Part shown: positions 10,901 through 22,738 of the stretch, piece by piece
Position numbering within the stretch: position 1 is the stretch's first letter
How the letters are laid out: each line of letters opens with the position of its first letter
Translations under genes and position numbers: made by a program
Origin: Bimuria novae-zelandiae CBS 107.79
Lineage: Eukaryota; Ascomycota; Dothideomycetes; Pleosporales; Didymosphaeriaceae
Direction: 5' to 3'
Assembly (NCBI GenBank): GCA_010015655.1
Contig: ML976723.1
Location: forward strand, 382,904-416,368
DNA length: 33,465 nucleotides
The notes under the pieces: model-generated
Database searches by the model: none
The model's input: the letters and a program-made list of their open reading frames with translations, nothing else
What the model was told of the DNA's origin: nothing

Positions 10901-12240
10901 CTTGCATACTAATATCTCTTATATCTTAAATAGTTAGCTCCCCTTTCTTGCCTAAGGTTTTTAGGGAGTTTCCCTTTTACTAGGGCTCCCTTAAGCCATC
11001 GCTAGTAGGCTTTAGGGAAGAATTATTTATTTAATTTAGTTTATTTATAGATTATGTTGCTCTAGCTATTTATATTCTATAATAGCTTTAATGTCTCCTA
11101 TTTCTATAATACTAAAAACATGTTAGCTTTCTGGGCCTTTAATATTAACTTATACTAGCGCCGTCTTAAGGCATAGCTAACTATTACTATATCCTTATAA
11201 TTAGGTCCTATTTATAAGTCCTATTTATAGCAGTATCCTCTTATTATAATATAGTATATTATATTTTTTAATTATTTACGGGGCGATTAGACACGCGTCT
11301 GCCCTTAGGTTAATTAGTACTATAACACGATGTTTATATACCGTAATATTTTTAATTAAGCGCTTCTTAACTTAGCAAGTGATTACTTAATAAGCTATAA
11401 TAATTACACTATTACTAGTATAGCTTATTGCCTAGTAATAATTTAGTTTTTTAAGTCCTTAGACTTATTTTAGACCTCCTATAAGGCCTCTACTTTTTAG
11501 ATCTAATCTTTAAGTCGTGCTAGCTTTAAGACTTCTTTAATTTAGTACTATTTATATTACTATTAATATAATGTATAGGTCTCTCTAATCCTATTAAACT
11601 TATATACTACGTAATTCCTATGTTACAGATAGCTTAGAGTAAGATATTTATTCTAGGCTAATGTGTTATGCCCTAAATAGCTATTTAAGGAAGCTACCTC
11701 TTCTTACAGGCTTAGGTATATAAAGCACTATAAGTTATATTATTTTTATTTAATTAATAAGTAGTCCTCGTTTTTCTTTAGCTACGTATTCCCTATTATC
11801 GTGCTAGTTTCGCAGGGGTCTAAGCCTTAAGGGAACTAGCCTGTCTTAAACTTTTATTACCTATATATCTTATAAGTAATATTAAAACATTAGTACTAGC
11901 TATTCTATTTATAGTACTTAGCCTAATAAGCTAAAAAGTATTTATAGTAGTTATTAGGCACGCTACATTACCTCTACTTTAGCCTATAGTATTCTAATCC
12001 TTTTAAAAAATAAAAAGCCTTAACTTTAGTTTTAAAGTATTATTAGTATCCTTTGCGCGTGCATTGCCACTACTTAGCGTATTTATATTGTTTCTGTATT
12101 ATAACCTGGCGTAAATATTATTTTGGGCGCCCCTATAGCTTCTTCGCTAGCCAGTAGACGTCCCATGTGTGTGCCCCCTAAATAATTACTTTTACCTTAC
12201 ACTAAGACAATTAATGTAGCGTACTGCTGCACATCTAGTA
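10901..12240 (-). pseudogene. Gypsy-1 protease and gag-pol linker
   Basis: The degraded protease active site lies near 11285-11335, in the position equivalent to Gypsy-2 16712-16760. Between it and the zinc knuckle there is about 0.9 kb of coding-like sequence with no domain I recognise. Parts are shared with Gypsy-2 at near base-level identity, including a less damaged patch at 12130-12250. Confidence 0.6.
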
Positions 12241-13395
12241 GTTGTCGTCTGCTAGTTATTAGAAGATCTAGTACTTAGGAAGGGTCTTTCGTTCCTCTTC
12301 CTCTTCTATTAGCTCCAGGATCTCTTGCGTAAGATCTACTTCGTTAGCCTTTGCTAGCGTAAGGGTGACTATAGCTACTTATAGGAGATTAGTCGTATTA
12401 ACCTTAGTCTTCTAACCTTCGTAGTCTTTGGCGAAGTGGCCTTACTTGCTATATTAGAGGCAGGCTTTATCCTTAAACCTCCGTTCTCGTTCTTCCTGTG
12501 AGATACCGTTCTTGCCCTAGTAACTCTTCTTATACAGTTATTTTCCCTTACCGTTTTTCTTTTTATACCATCAGGCTTTATTAGTTATAATAACATCTCC
12601 GTCCTTGTCTCTTCTTACAGGTCTAGATTAGTTCTCTTTTCTAGTAAGTAGCTTAGTATTATACTATCTTTCTAGCTTCCGTTCGTATAGGCGATTATCT
12701 ACTTTAATAGCATTATTAATAAGTTCTTCTAAGTTATCTACTTTTCCTTAGTAGACTAATTTATTTTTAACTAATTCCTTTAGCCTATTATAGTAGGTAA
12801 TTATAAGTAGGACTTCTCCCTATTCGTCGAGTTCTGCCACGATCTGTTTAAACTTTAGTATATAAAATACTACTAATTTCTCCTAACGTAGGCGTTAGAG
12901 GCGTATTTTAGCTTAATATCTCTTATTAATAGTACTAAATATTCTTTTTATAGTCTTATAAAAGGACTCCTAGTCCTTAAACGCGTTTTTAGTATCGTCT
13001 AAATTATAATCCTTTACTTTACTATTCTTAAAGAAGTTATTAATTATTAATCTAGCCTATATAGCTACCTTATCTTGCATATTTATATAGGTAACTAAAA
13101 TCTTATTTTATTCCGTGTTAAACCTTCTTAGGTTATAGCAGATAAATAGTTCTATCTAGGTTAGAAATATTCCTAGGTGGCCCTTCTTTGAATAAGGTTT
13201 AGGCTTTAAAACTTTTAGCTAATATCTTTCATCTTCCTATTAGCTTATCTTCTTACTAATTTAGTTAATAATTTCCTATAACTAGGCTATTTAAGCTACT
13301 TATTTAATAACTATTTCTCTTAAACTCTTTTCCTTAGGTGCTAGAACTATAGTGGTTAAACTAGGTCTTGCTATTATACTATAAGGTAGGTAAAG
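12241..13395 (-). pseudogene. Gypsy-1 gag with zinc knuckle
   Basis: This is the capsid/nucleocapsid region by position and by match to Gypsy-2 14640-15660. The knuckle at about 12430-12475 reads CLQ-type followed by GHFAKD on the minus strand, with some of the C-C-H-C ligands lost. Stops from Gln and Trp codons are frequent. Confidence 0.75.
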
Positions 13396-13820
13396 TATTA
13401 TAAGGCTCTTATACCTTATTCTAATCTAAGTTAGGGCGATAAGGCATCGTAGTACTTTATAAATTATTTAATAGTATAAGTTAATGCGACACTTAGCGCG
13501 AGGCTAAATAATATAATCTTATAATAAAGTAAAATAACTATTAATTTATATAAGAGACCGTACTCGCACAAAAGATATATAAGTTAACTATAAAGAGCGT
13601 AATAAAGGAAACCGCCTATATATATACTTATTTTACTTAGTTACTTAGTGCTACTAATTAATTAAGTAGTTACGTGCCTTGCTTTATTACTTAGTACTAC
13701 TAATTAATTAAGTAGTTACGTAATCCTAAAGCTAGCTCCTTGGCGTACTAGTTAACCCGTTCCTTAGCCGCCTGTCCTCATAAGCGCCCATCCCCCATTG
13801 TCCGGTCCTGGTTCGTAACA
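13396..13820 (-). repeat. Gypsy-1 5' LTR (425 bp)
   Basis: On the minus strand it begins TGTTACGAACC and ends near TATAATA; the plus-strand start TATTATA corresponds to TGTTATG in the sister LTR after one G-to-A change. It contains an internal duplication: a 35-bp unit at 13641-13675 is repeated at 13687-13721. Confidence 0.92.
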
Positions 13821-14211
13821 AGGGAGGACAATTATTAAGAGTATTCCGAACTAGGTCCTAAAGAAGCCTCTTTAGAGATCCCTTAGATCTTCTTTAGGTT
13901 ACCTCTAGACTAACCATGGGACAGGTTACGTGATAAAGTATATATATACTTCTGTAGTTCCTTACCTAAATCCCTAAGGATTTATCTAATACACACGTTT
14001 TCCCTAATCCGAATTGCCTGCCATAAAGTGCCTTACATTTAACCACATTATTAAAATCACGCTAAGTGAAACCGGATAAGCGAAAAGCTTATTTAATATA
14101 AGTATATCTTACTTATAACTCTTTTTTATACTCTAATCTATTATTAAAAATCCGCGTGCTCTCAAATAGGTATTAAGTTACGTACTATATAGTAACTTAT
14201 GATTTTCTATT
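13821..14211. other. Spacer between head-to-head Gypsy copies
   Basis: These 391 bp separate the two 5' LTRs. No gene is visible. At 14174-14199 there is an inverted repeat, TAAGTTAC and GTAACTTA, enclosing the palindrome TACTATATAGTA (14184-14195). The first five bases (AGGGA) should be the Gypsy-1 target duplication, but its partner was lost with the left LTR end. Confidence 0.6.
14207..14211. repeat. Gypsy-2 target-site duplication, left (CTATT)
   Basis: CTATT lies directly before the LTR start at 14212 and again directly after the far LTR at 26370-26374. Confidence 0.93.
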
Positions 14212-14637
14212 TGTTACGAACCAGAACAGGATGATGGGGGGATGGGCGCTTATAAGGACAGGTGACCGAGGAACGGGTTAACAAGTGCGCTAAGAAGCTA
14301 ACCTTAAGGTTACGTGACTACTTAGTTAATTAGTGGTACTAAGTAATAAAGCAAGGCACGTGACTGCTTAGTTAATTAGTAGTACTAAGTAACTAAGTAC
14401 GCGGATATATATATAAGATAGTCTCTTTTATTATGCTCCTTATAGTTAACTTATATATCTTTTGTGCGAGTACGTTCTCCTATATAGACTAATAGTTATC
14501 TTACTTTATTATAAGATTAGATTATCTAGCCTCGCGCTAAGTGTCGCATTAACTTATACTATTAAATAATCTATAAAGCACCACGATGCCTTACCGCCCT
14601 AACCTAGATTAGAATAAGGTATAAGAGCCTTATAACA
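14212..14637 (+). repeat. Gypsy-2 5' LTR (426 bp)
   Basis: It starts TGTTACGAACC and ends CTTATAACA. It matches the reverse complement of 13396-13820 and carries the same duplicated TTACTTAGT-type unit, near 14310-14395. LTRs hold the element promoter and polyadenylation signal. Confidence 0.95.
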
Positions 14638-14639
14638 CT

Positions 14640-15660
14640 TTAACTACCTTACGGTATAATAGCAGGACTTAGTTTGACCACTGTAGCTCTAGCACCTAAG
14701 GAAAAGACCCTAAAAGAGATAGTTATTAAACAAGCGGCTTAGATAGCCTAGTTATAGGAAATTATTAACTAGATAAGCGAGAAGATAAGCTAATAGGAAA
14801 ATACGAAACATTAACTAAAGGTCCTAAAGCCCGAACCCTACTCTAGAAAGGGCCACCTAGGAAAGTTCCTAACCCAGATAGAACTATTTATCCGCTATAA
14901 CCCAGCAAAGTTTAATACGGAATAAGACAAGATTCTAGTCACCTGCATAAACATGCAAGACAAGATAGCTATATAGGCTAGACTAATAATTAATAACTTC
15001 CTTAAGAATAGCAAAGTAGAGGATTATAATTTAGACGCTACTAAAGACGTGTTTAAGGACTAGGAGTCCTTTCGTAAGGCTATAAAAGGAATATTTAGCA
15101 CTATTAATAAGGAATATTAAGCTAAAATACGCCTCTAGCGTCTACGTCAGGAGAAATTAGCAGTATTTTATACACTAGAGTTTAAATAGATCGTGGCAGA
15201 ACTTAACAAATAGGGGGAAGCCCCACTTATAATTGCCTACTATAATAGACTAAAAGAATTGGTTAAAGACGAATTAGTCCACTAAGGAAAAGCAAACGAC
15301 CTAGAAGAACTTATTAATAATATAATTAAAGCAGATAATTACCTATATAAACGCAAGCTAGAAAAACAGCACGGTACTAGGCTACTTACTAGAAAAGAGA
15401 ATCGATCTAGGCCCGCAGGAAGAGACCAGGACGGTGACGTTATTATAACTAATAAAGCCTAATAGTACAAAAAGAAAAATGGTAAGGGAAAATAACTGTA
15501 TAGACTAAAGAAGGGTTACTAAGGCAAGAATAGTATCTTGCAGGAAGAGCGAGAACGGAGGTTTAAAGATAAAGCCTGCCTCTAATATGGTAAATAAGGC
15601 TACTTCGCTAAAGACTGCGACGGTTAGGAGACTAAGGGTAATACGACTAATCTCCTATAA
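14640..15660 (+). pseudogene. Gypsy-2 gag with zinc knuckle
   Basis: This would encode the capsid and nucleocapsid. Long stretches read open in one frame apart from Gln/Trp-to-stop changes (for example around 14680-15400). The knuckle at 15577-15618 should be C-x2-C-x4-H-x4-C but reads C-x2-Y-x4-Y-x4-C: the second Cys (TGT to TAT) and the His (CAC to TAC) are both lost by RIP-type transitions. A basic stretch with KKKNGKGK precedes it. Confidence 0.85.
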
Positions 15661-16700
15661 GTGGCTATAACTACCCTTACATTAGCAAAAGCTAATAAAG
15701 TAGATCTTACGTAGGAGATCCTAGAGCTAATAGAAGAGGAAGAGGAACGAAAGACCCTTCCTAAGTACTAGATTTTCTAAAGACTGGCCGACGACACCTG
15801 CTGGATGTGCAGTAGTACGCTACATTAATTGTCTTAGTGTAAGGCAAAAGTAATTGTCTAGGGGGCACACGCATGGGACGCCTACTGGCTAGCGGAGAAG
15901 CTGCAGGGGCGCCTAAAGCAATACCTACGCTAGATTACGATACAGGAACGATATAAATACGCCAAGTGGTAGTAATGCATGCGTAAAGGATACTAATAAC
16001 ACTTTAAGACTAGAGTTAAGGCCTCCTATTTTCTAGGAGGCTTAGAATACTATAGGCTAAAGCAGAGCTAGTGCAGCGTGCCTAATAATTACCACGAACA
16101 CTTTCTAGCCTATTAGGCTAAGTATTATAAATAGAATAGCTAGCACTAATGTTTTAATATTACCTATAAGCTACATAGGTAGTAGAAGTTCAAAATAGGC
16201 TAGTTCCCTTAGGGCTTAGACCCCCGCAACACTAGCACGATAATAAGGAATACGTAGCTAGGAAGAGACGCGGACTACTTATTAATTAGGTAAGAATAAT
16301 ATAACCTATAGTGCTTCGCACACCTAAGCCTGCAGGAAGAGGTAGCCTCCTTAGATAACTATTTAGGGTATAATGTATTAGCCTAGAACGAATGCCTTAC
16401 TCTAAATTACCCGCAACATAGGAATTAAGGAGTATATAAATTTAATTGAATTAGAGAGACTTACGCCCTATATTAATAGCGATATAAGTAGCACTAAATT
16501 AAGAAAGTCTTAAAGCTAGCATGACTTAAAGGTTAGATCTAAGAGGTAGAGGCCTTATAGGGGATCTAAAACGAGTCTAAAGACTTAAAAACTAAATTAT
16601 TACTAGGCAACGAGCTACACTAGTCATAGTATAATTATTATAGCTTATTAAGTAGACACTTGCTAAGTTAAAAAGCGCTTAATTAAAGACATTATAGTGT
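15661..16700 (+). pseudogene. Gypsy-2 gag-pol linker, no recognised domain
   Basis: Roughly 340 codons separate the zinc knuckle from the protease. The reading is coding-like: a Cys-x2-Cys block (CWMCSSTLH) near 15800, a GAHAWDAYWLAEKLQGRL block near 15865-15920, and others, with stops of the RIP kind. The same segment exists in Gypsy-1 (about 11340-12240), so it belongs to the family. I do not recognise it; it is long for a gag-pol linker. Confidence 0.55.
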
Positions 16701-17711
16701 ATAGACATCGTGTTATAGTACTAATTAACCTAGGGGCAGATATGTGTCTAATCACCCCGCGAGTAGTCAAGAAATATAATATGCTATATCGTAATAAAAG
16801 GATACCGCTATAAATAGGACTCGCGGACGGGACCTAATTATAAGGATACGGTAATAGTTGGCTGCGCCTTAAGACAGCGCTGGTATAAGTTAATATTAAA
16901 GGCCTAAAAAGCCAACATGTTTTTACTATCGCAGAGATAGGAGACATTAAAGCCATCGTTAGATACAAATAGCTAGAATAACATAATCTACGAATAGACT
17001 AGGTTGAACAAACGATCCTTCCCCAAGACCTACTAGCAAGGGCTTAGGCGAGCCCTAGCGAGAGGGAAACTCCTCAAAAACCTTAGGTAAGGAAGGGGAG
17101 CTAACTACCTAGGATATAAGAAATATTAGTATACAAGATAGACAGGATCTTAAAGTAATACCTAAGGTAGGTGTACTGTATATAAGTCTAGGAGACTAAG
17201 ATAGTCCTAGATAACCCTAGTCTACTAGAAGAATATAAGGAATTCGTAGACCTGTTTAAGGAACACGACGAGACTGTCCTACCTAAATATAAGGAGTGGG
17301 ATTATAAGATACTACTAGTAGAAGGAGCTAAGCTATGGCTAGAACGCCTAAGGCCCCTTACCTACAAATAAGAAAAAGAGTTAAAAGAACTAATATAAAA
17401 GAATCTACGCTTAGGGAAATAGCGGCCTAGTTAGAGCCCTACGGCCTTCCTTATACTTTTTGTTCGCAAGAAGGACGGCAGGTTACGACTCTATATAGAT
17501 TATAGATAGTTAAATGCCATAACTGTTAAAAACCGCTATCTGTTACCTTTAATAACGGAGCTTATGGATCGACTCTAAGGAGCTAAGTAGTTTACGAAAT
17601 TCGATGTCTAAGATAGATTCTATAGGATTCGAATAGCAAAAGGTTATAAGTAAAAAATAGCTTTCTGCACGCGATATAGCCTCCTTAAGTACATAGTTAT
17701 GCTAATAGGGC
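16701..17711 (+). pseudogene. Gypsy-2 protease and N-terminal half of RT
   Basis: The protease site at 16712-16760 reads INLGADMCLITP; the family has D-S/T-G-A, so the catalytic Asp has become Asn. Reverse transcriptase follows: RKKDGRLRLYIDYR at about 17465-17505, then LLPLI and FTKFDV, and it is cut at 17711 in the middle of the GLTNA block by the Copia-2 insertion. The frame resumes at 22957. Gln/Trp stops are present. Confidence 0.88.
17707..17711. repeat. Copia-2 target-site duplication, left (AGGGC)
   Basis: AGGGC precedes the LTR at 17712 and is repeated at 22952-22956. Removing the insert rejoins the reverse transcriptase frame as IGLTNALATFQ. Confidence 0.96.
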
Positions 17712-17924
17712 TGTCAGATTTTTCAGGTTATCAAGGATGGATGATAATTGTCTGTGTGTTATAGTATGGGGTCTGATAAAGAAGTAATCATGTTAATGGA
17801 TTCGATGTTTTTTTTTTCTTCTAAAGCTGGTTAACGCCTCCTATTTAAAGTTCCTGTCTGTGCGTTATGTGCAATAGCCCCTAACCTCTTCTAGCCTAGG
17901 TTCTCTACTGCATATAATCTGACA
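17712..17924 (-). repeat. Copia-2 3' LTR (213 bp)
   Basis: It ends TCTGACA at 17924. It differs from 22739-22951 at 11 sites by my count, all transitions, ten of them CpA/TpA or TpG/TpA. Just inside, the minus strand reads AAAGGGGTG, a polypurine tract. Confidence 0.95.
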
Positions 17925-18079
17925 CACCCCTTTAGCTTAGAGCGATCTATTAATTTAAGCTGCACATGCTAAGGTTATATAAAGGAGAGGTTATTAAATT
18001 AATCTTAAATCTCCTCTAGAGGTGCTTTACGTGCTACCTTTTAATCTCTTATCTCTACTAGTCCTAAATGGTCTAAAAA

Positions 18080-18560
18080 GGCTGGCCACTTGTTTACTGG
18101 GAGTGTCTTTGTAAGGCTATCTGTAATTATATCTTTAGATCGTGTGTACTTTATATCGATTCTGCCGCCCATGACTTCCTGTCAGAGCCAGTGATTGTGG
18201 ATATCCACATGCCGTAACTTGGTTTGTAGCTTAGAAACTTCCTAGGTTACTAGTCTAATGGTCTGCTGGTTGTCGCATTTAATCGTAATTATTGGGCTGG
18301 GTAATTAAACCCTTAGCTCTTTAATTAAGCGAGACGTAAAGATAGCTTCTTTAGCTACTTGTAAAAGTGCCAGGAGTTTAGCTTTTATGGTTAATACTGT
18401 AATAGTCTCCTGTTTGCTGGCTCTCCACGTAATAAGTCTATTAAATAGTTTAATAGCATATCCTTGTAAGCTCTTGCGGTCTAGTGTATTATCGGCGAAT
18501 AAGGCGTCACTAGCTACTTGCAAGGAATCACCTCCACTAACTTAGAGCGTTATCCACTTC
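18080..18560 (-). pseudogene. Copia-2 RNase H
   Basis: The minus strand from 18523 reads ASDALFADN, then RKSLQGYAIKLF, WRASKQ and AKEAIFTSRL. These match the Copia RNase H blocks (ASDAS.ADN, S.QGY, W.S.KQ, EAE..AL..A..E). The Glu expected in the TEAE block reads TIKAK, a G-to-A change. A 72-codon stretch is still open here. Its family role is removal of the RNA strand during reverse transcription. Confidence 0.88.
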
Positions 18561-18879
18561 GTGTTGTTAAGATATAACAAGACTTGGTCGGCAGCATGGT
18601 GGTGCTCTAGTCCTAGATTCGCGAGGAATCTGGCCAGTTAAGAGGTTATAAAGGCGATATTTAGTCGCGTGCTAATAGCTGCATATAATAGTAATTTAAT
18701 CTTGCGTTAATACTTATTAATTTCTAAGGGTGAAGCTAGTCCTTCTCTTGGCTTAAGCTCCCCTATTGCTATTAGAGTATCGTGCCGGATTGTTCGGTCG
18801 TCGATTAAGCGGCTGATTTTGTCGCAGTATAAAGCCTGGGAGAGTTAAATAAGTCGTTTCTAACGATCTCTAATTACTT

Positions 18880-19620
18880 TAATCCCTAGGAACTATTATA
18901 GGCTTTCTCTACCTGTTATTAAGTACTTTTTCTTAAGTTGCTCTACGGCTTGCTGCGCTTCGTAGGTTTTAGATTTTTAATACGCAAGGATAATGTTGTC
19001 TACGTAAAAGAAAATAATAATTCTATTCTTAATTATACAGTAGCGCTTATAGGGTACACTCTAGAACCCGAGTTAAGTAAGCGTCGCTGTGAATTCCTTC
19101 TGCTAGAGTAATAAAGAGATTCTCAGTCTATACAAGGCTTTTTAAACTTTTAAGATAGTGCTAGGTTTTCCATACTATTGTGGCATTCGCATGTATACTT
19201 CTCTGTCTAGTAATGCGTGCATAAATACGTTAGTAACGTCGTATTATATTAGTTTAAGATTATATTTAGCCACGATAGTTATAAGTAGTTAAAAGGAACG
19301 TCCTGCTAGTGTCGCTGCATAGGTGTCCTAGGAGGTAATATTGCGTTGTTAGTCTCCTCTAACTACTAGTCATGCTTTGCACTTGATGAATTGGTAGTGT
19401 TTATTAAACTTGTACACATACACCCACATGCAATCTAGGATCTATTATCCCGTCGCCTTTACAGTCTTGTATGGTACTTCTACCTATGACTTCATGATTT
19501 TATAACTATCTAGGTGCAATCGTTGTGCTTCCTTAAACAATTCTCCTATTAGGTATTCGTCGAGGTTTGTTTTAAATGTGGGCGGAGGTGGCAATTATAA
19601 TTAGTAAATTTTAATGCCTT
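18880..19620 (-). pseudogene. Copia-2 reverse transcriptase
   Basis: The minus strand from about 19480 reads WVYKYKFNKH, then KARLVVRGDQQ, then the YDVTNVFMHALLD block. The polymerase motif reads FFYVDNIIL (about 18990-19015), so YVDD has become YVDN. The blocks are in one reading direction with a few stops. As in Copia-1, it lies downstream of integrase and upstream of RNase H. Confidence 0.88.
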
Positions 19621-20019
19621 TTGCAAGTAGTCACTTTATCCTTACTTTATTAATTAGATCTTCTTTGTACTTGCCCACGTTTCTAGCTTTGGTTCCTGCC
19701 ATAAAGGCTGCCGCCCAGGGAACTGTCTTTAATAATTAAATTTTAGAAATGCTTAATACTTCCCTAGTTATTAACTACGCTAGTAAGGCTGCAGGCGGTA
19801 GTGTTATTAGTAGAGTTAGGTAGTAATCCCTAATCTTCTGTCCTTAGTAGTAGCCTAGTGGATCCGGCTCTTCGTTATTGTTTGTATTATAGTTAACGGT
19901 TTCGTCTTCGTAAAATAATTTAATTTCTAGTTAGTGCATAGGTGGCGGTAGCTTAATCGTCTTAATATACGTCGCTATCTCGTCCAGTGTGCTATGCATA
20001 AGATTGTTTATAAGATCCT

Positions 20020-20970
20020 TAGTTTTGCCGTTAAAGATTATATTCTTGTCAAAAATCACGTCCCGCGTGCTGATGACTTTTGCGAGTAAGGGAACCCAGA
20101 TCCAATAGATGTTAGATAATTGGTATCCTACCAGATATCCAATCCATGCCTTCGGATCTAGTCTCTATAGTCGAGACTTTCCTTTGTGTGTATCATCCGT
20201 CATTGCAAACGCTTTGCAACCATAGGCTTTTAAGTAAGCTAGATTTAGTTTCTTAAATAATGTAATTAATCTATTTGCTAGTAATGCACGTATAAAGAAT
20301 AGCTCGTATAGCGTCTTCTAGTTGTTCGAGTAGTTCGGCGTTTAATTGTATAGGTATACTCCGGCTCGTGTAATTTCTGGCCAGAGCTCCTATGGAAGGT
20401 TCGCGTCTAGGCGCATCGCGCGCGATTTCTCCTTATTTACACCCCCTAAGCGTTCAGCGCCCCCGTTCTAAGCTTGTGTATCTGGTGCTAAAGGCTCAAC
20501 AACTATACCTTGCCCTCGCAACCAGCATTTAACTTCAGGCTTAACTATCGTAATCTTATTATCTGATTTAATAATTTTCGGAGTAATATTGTATTAGTTT
20601 TTAAGGAATTAGAAGAAGTTCGTTAGTGCGTTAATAATTAACTTAGCCGTTTAGTTATTAGTAAAGTAGAAATCCTATTAGAACTTTAAGTACTTGTTCG
20701 TAATAAGTATCTAGCTCTTCTCCTTATTAAACGTTTGCGGTTTATATAAATAGAAATTAATAGCGAGCCTCTCTCTAGGTCCCTACTTATTAATCCTTAG
20801 TGCGTGGCTAATTTGCCTCCGTATCTTTACTTGTCTATATAAGTTATACTCTACTATTATAATTCCCTTAACGCGCACCCCCTTAGATTATTACACTAAG
20901 TGTTTAATTATCGCAGGTCCTGGATAACCAAGCCTCTTATGCTAGAGTAGGGCTAACACTTTCTAACTTC
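20020..20970 (-). pseudogene. Copia-2 integrase
   Basis: The N-terminal block LWHKRLGYPGPAIIKHLV is near 20910-20960. The core follows at 20450-20600: SDNKITIVKPEVKCWL, then GIVVEPLAPDTQA, and the catalytic Glu in NGGAERLGG. Farther down come ELWPEITRAG and YLKAYGCKAF. This matches the fungal Copia integrase layout. The second core Asp (SDN) and the Glu are preserved, with stops elsewhere. Confidence 0.87.
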
Positions 20971-21334
20971 GTCTCTGCGTTCGAGAGTTGTGGGTATATG
21001 TGTAATAAGCTGAGTGGTGCATGGGCTAGTATTCCAGTACCTATTGCCCATGGATCTCTTAAAGTTCTCCGATGGTTGTTCTATTTAGTCTCTTAAGGGC
21101 GGTGGGTTCTAATTTAGTATCCTACTAGAATCCTTGCTGTCTCAACACTCGGAAGGAGACAAGGTTACATAATAGGTCTAGATAAATAGCCACATCGTGC
21201 AGTACCAATCTTTCAGCTCCCTGTTCGTGTTGTAGATTTATAACAAGTGATCTATACCCCTTAATCCATATTTGTGTATTGCCTGCCTACACAAAATCTC
21301 CTTGTGCCGGCGGTCGGTAATCGTATATCCGATC

Positions 21335-21395
21335 GGGATCGTTCGTGATGTGGCAGGTTGAGCCAGAATCGAGGATGAATGAACGTCGCAGTGGA
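21335..21395 (-). pseudogene. Copia-2 aspartic protease active site, intact
   Basis: The minus strand reads FILDSGSTCHITND, the retropepsin-type active site of Copia elements (D-S-G-S/A) followed by the CH block. It is undamaged, unlike the sites in Gypsy-2 (NLGA) and Copia-1. The domain extends on both sides but is interrupted. Confidence 0.85.
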
Positions 21396-22738
21396 TAATC
21401 GATTCGACTTATTCTAAAAGACGCGGCAAATACTGCTTATATAGTAGATATCTATCTACTATTTAGTCACTGTTTAGTAATCTCTAGAGTTGGAGTATAA
21501 GAGTTCTTTATAGGTGGAGTTCTGGTTCTAGGCCTGCTTTAACCTCTTAGAAGTCCTTAGAACTCTAGATCGTGCTCTCGCTTCAGCGCGATAAGTTCCT
21601 CGATCTTTTTATTTAGCTGCTACTATTCTGGGGCTTTTGCTGGATTTATATAGAAGCAGTCTCTTATAGAGTGCTACATGCCACCTGCATGGCATTTCTG
21701 CCCTTTTGCTTTAACAGATTTTAGGCGCCCACCTGTTTTAATAAAGGTTAAAAGGTCTAGCGGGGAGTCTTGCTTAACTATCTGCTAGCCTGTACGTTAA
21801 TATTAAGGTCTACCCTATTTTCTAGATAATAACGTTTTAGTACTATAGGCGTCCCCACTTTGTGTGCTCCGGGCGGGTTTGCCGCTTTTATTAAGCTCTA
21901 ATAAGTTACCTGTTACGAAGGCAGATCTCTGCTTTGTTCGCGATATCGGGTGGTTTAGCATTATGTGTTCTTAGAAACGCTTTATTATTTCTTTCCTAGT
22001 CATGCCTAGTGTGAACCGTCCGTTATCCTAAAAGGTCGTTAACTACGTAGGAGCGACTTTGTTCACAGCGTTTAGAAAGTCTTTTACTACAGCGTTAAAC
22101 TATATTAATTCTAGGACTTTATACGTCTCCGCTTTAGTGGCTGCTTGATCGTATTCTGCTAGCCATGTATCCTATATATTCGCGGTTCGTAGTGGCTTTA
22201 GGGAGGAGTAATATTAGTCGCGTGCGCGTTCTTGTTCGAATAGCGTATTAACGCTAACCGTAGCTTTAAGGTTAATAATTTACTATCTAAGTAGTTAATT
22301 AAGTAGGTAGCACGTCCTTTAGAGATGCTAGCTAACTATTAATTATATAAAGATAATAATTTACTAGAGGCTTAACTGCTCCTTCTTAAATGCGTGTTAA
22401 TTATTCTTAAATTCTTCGAGCAACGTCTTATAGTACTTAAAGTCCTCTTTAAAGGCTTTAATACCTAACGTAGATAGTTTAGAAATGCGCGTTGGCGTTG
22501 TAATGCTAGCGGCTAGAGTGTAGTTAGCTAGTTTTAGAGCTTGTAGGATTACTAGCTCAGGTTTTGGCGCAGTCGTTGATTTTGGATCTAGTAGATTCTA
22601 GATACAATAGAGTACGCATCTTGACTAGATTTGTGTAACTCACGCCGTGTAGTTGGTGTGGTCGCGTAGCGTGATCATCGTTGCGTCGCGTAGGTGTGGC
22701 GTCGTCATGTTAGTGGTCGAGGCAGTGAGACTCTTAAT
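21396..22738 (-). pseudogene. Copia-2 gag and zinc knuckle
   Basis: By position this is the gag gene between the 5' LTR (22739-22951) and the protease. A knuckle at about 21660-21715 reads KCHAGGM, a stop, then HSIRDC on the minus strand, so one ligand Cys is replaced and a Trp codon is a stop. The start region near 22700-22735 is GC-richer and may hold the leader. No clear primer-binding site was found. Confidence 0.65.

Larger units (their letters stand above)
5632..13820 (-). mobile_element. Gypsy-1: degraded Ty3/Gypsy chromovirus-type retrotransposon
   Basis: Minus-strand order from the right is LTR, gag with zinc knuckle, protease, reverse transcriptase, RNase H, integrase, chromodomain and LTR. 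Integrase after RNase H is the Gypsy order. The 5' LTR (13396-13820) is complete; the 3' LTR lacks 48 bp at its outer end. A Tc1/mariner element occupies 6175-7503. Subtracting it and adding the missing bases gives about 6906 bp, against 6913 bp for the sister copy Gypsy-2. Stops are frequent throughout. Confidence 0.92.

Noticed and set aside
14174..14199. Miniature inverted-repeat element in the Gypsy spacer
   Set aside because: Only an 8-bp stem around a short palindrome, with no target duplication or second copy in the window.
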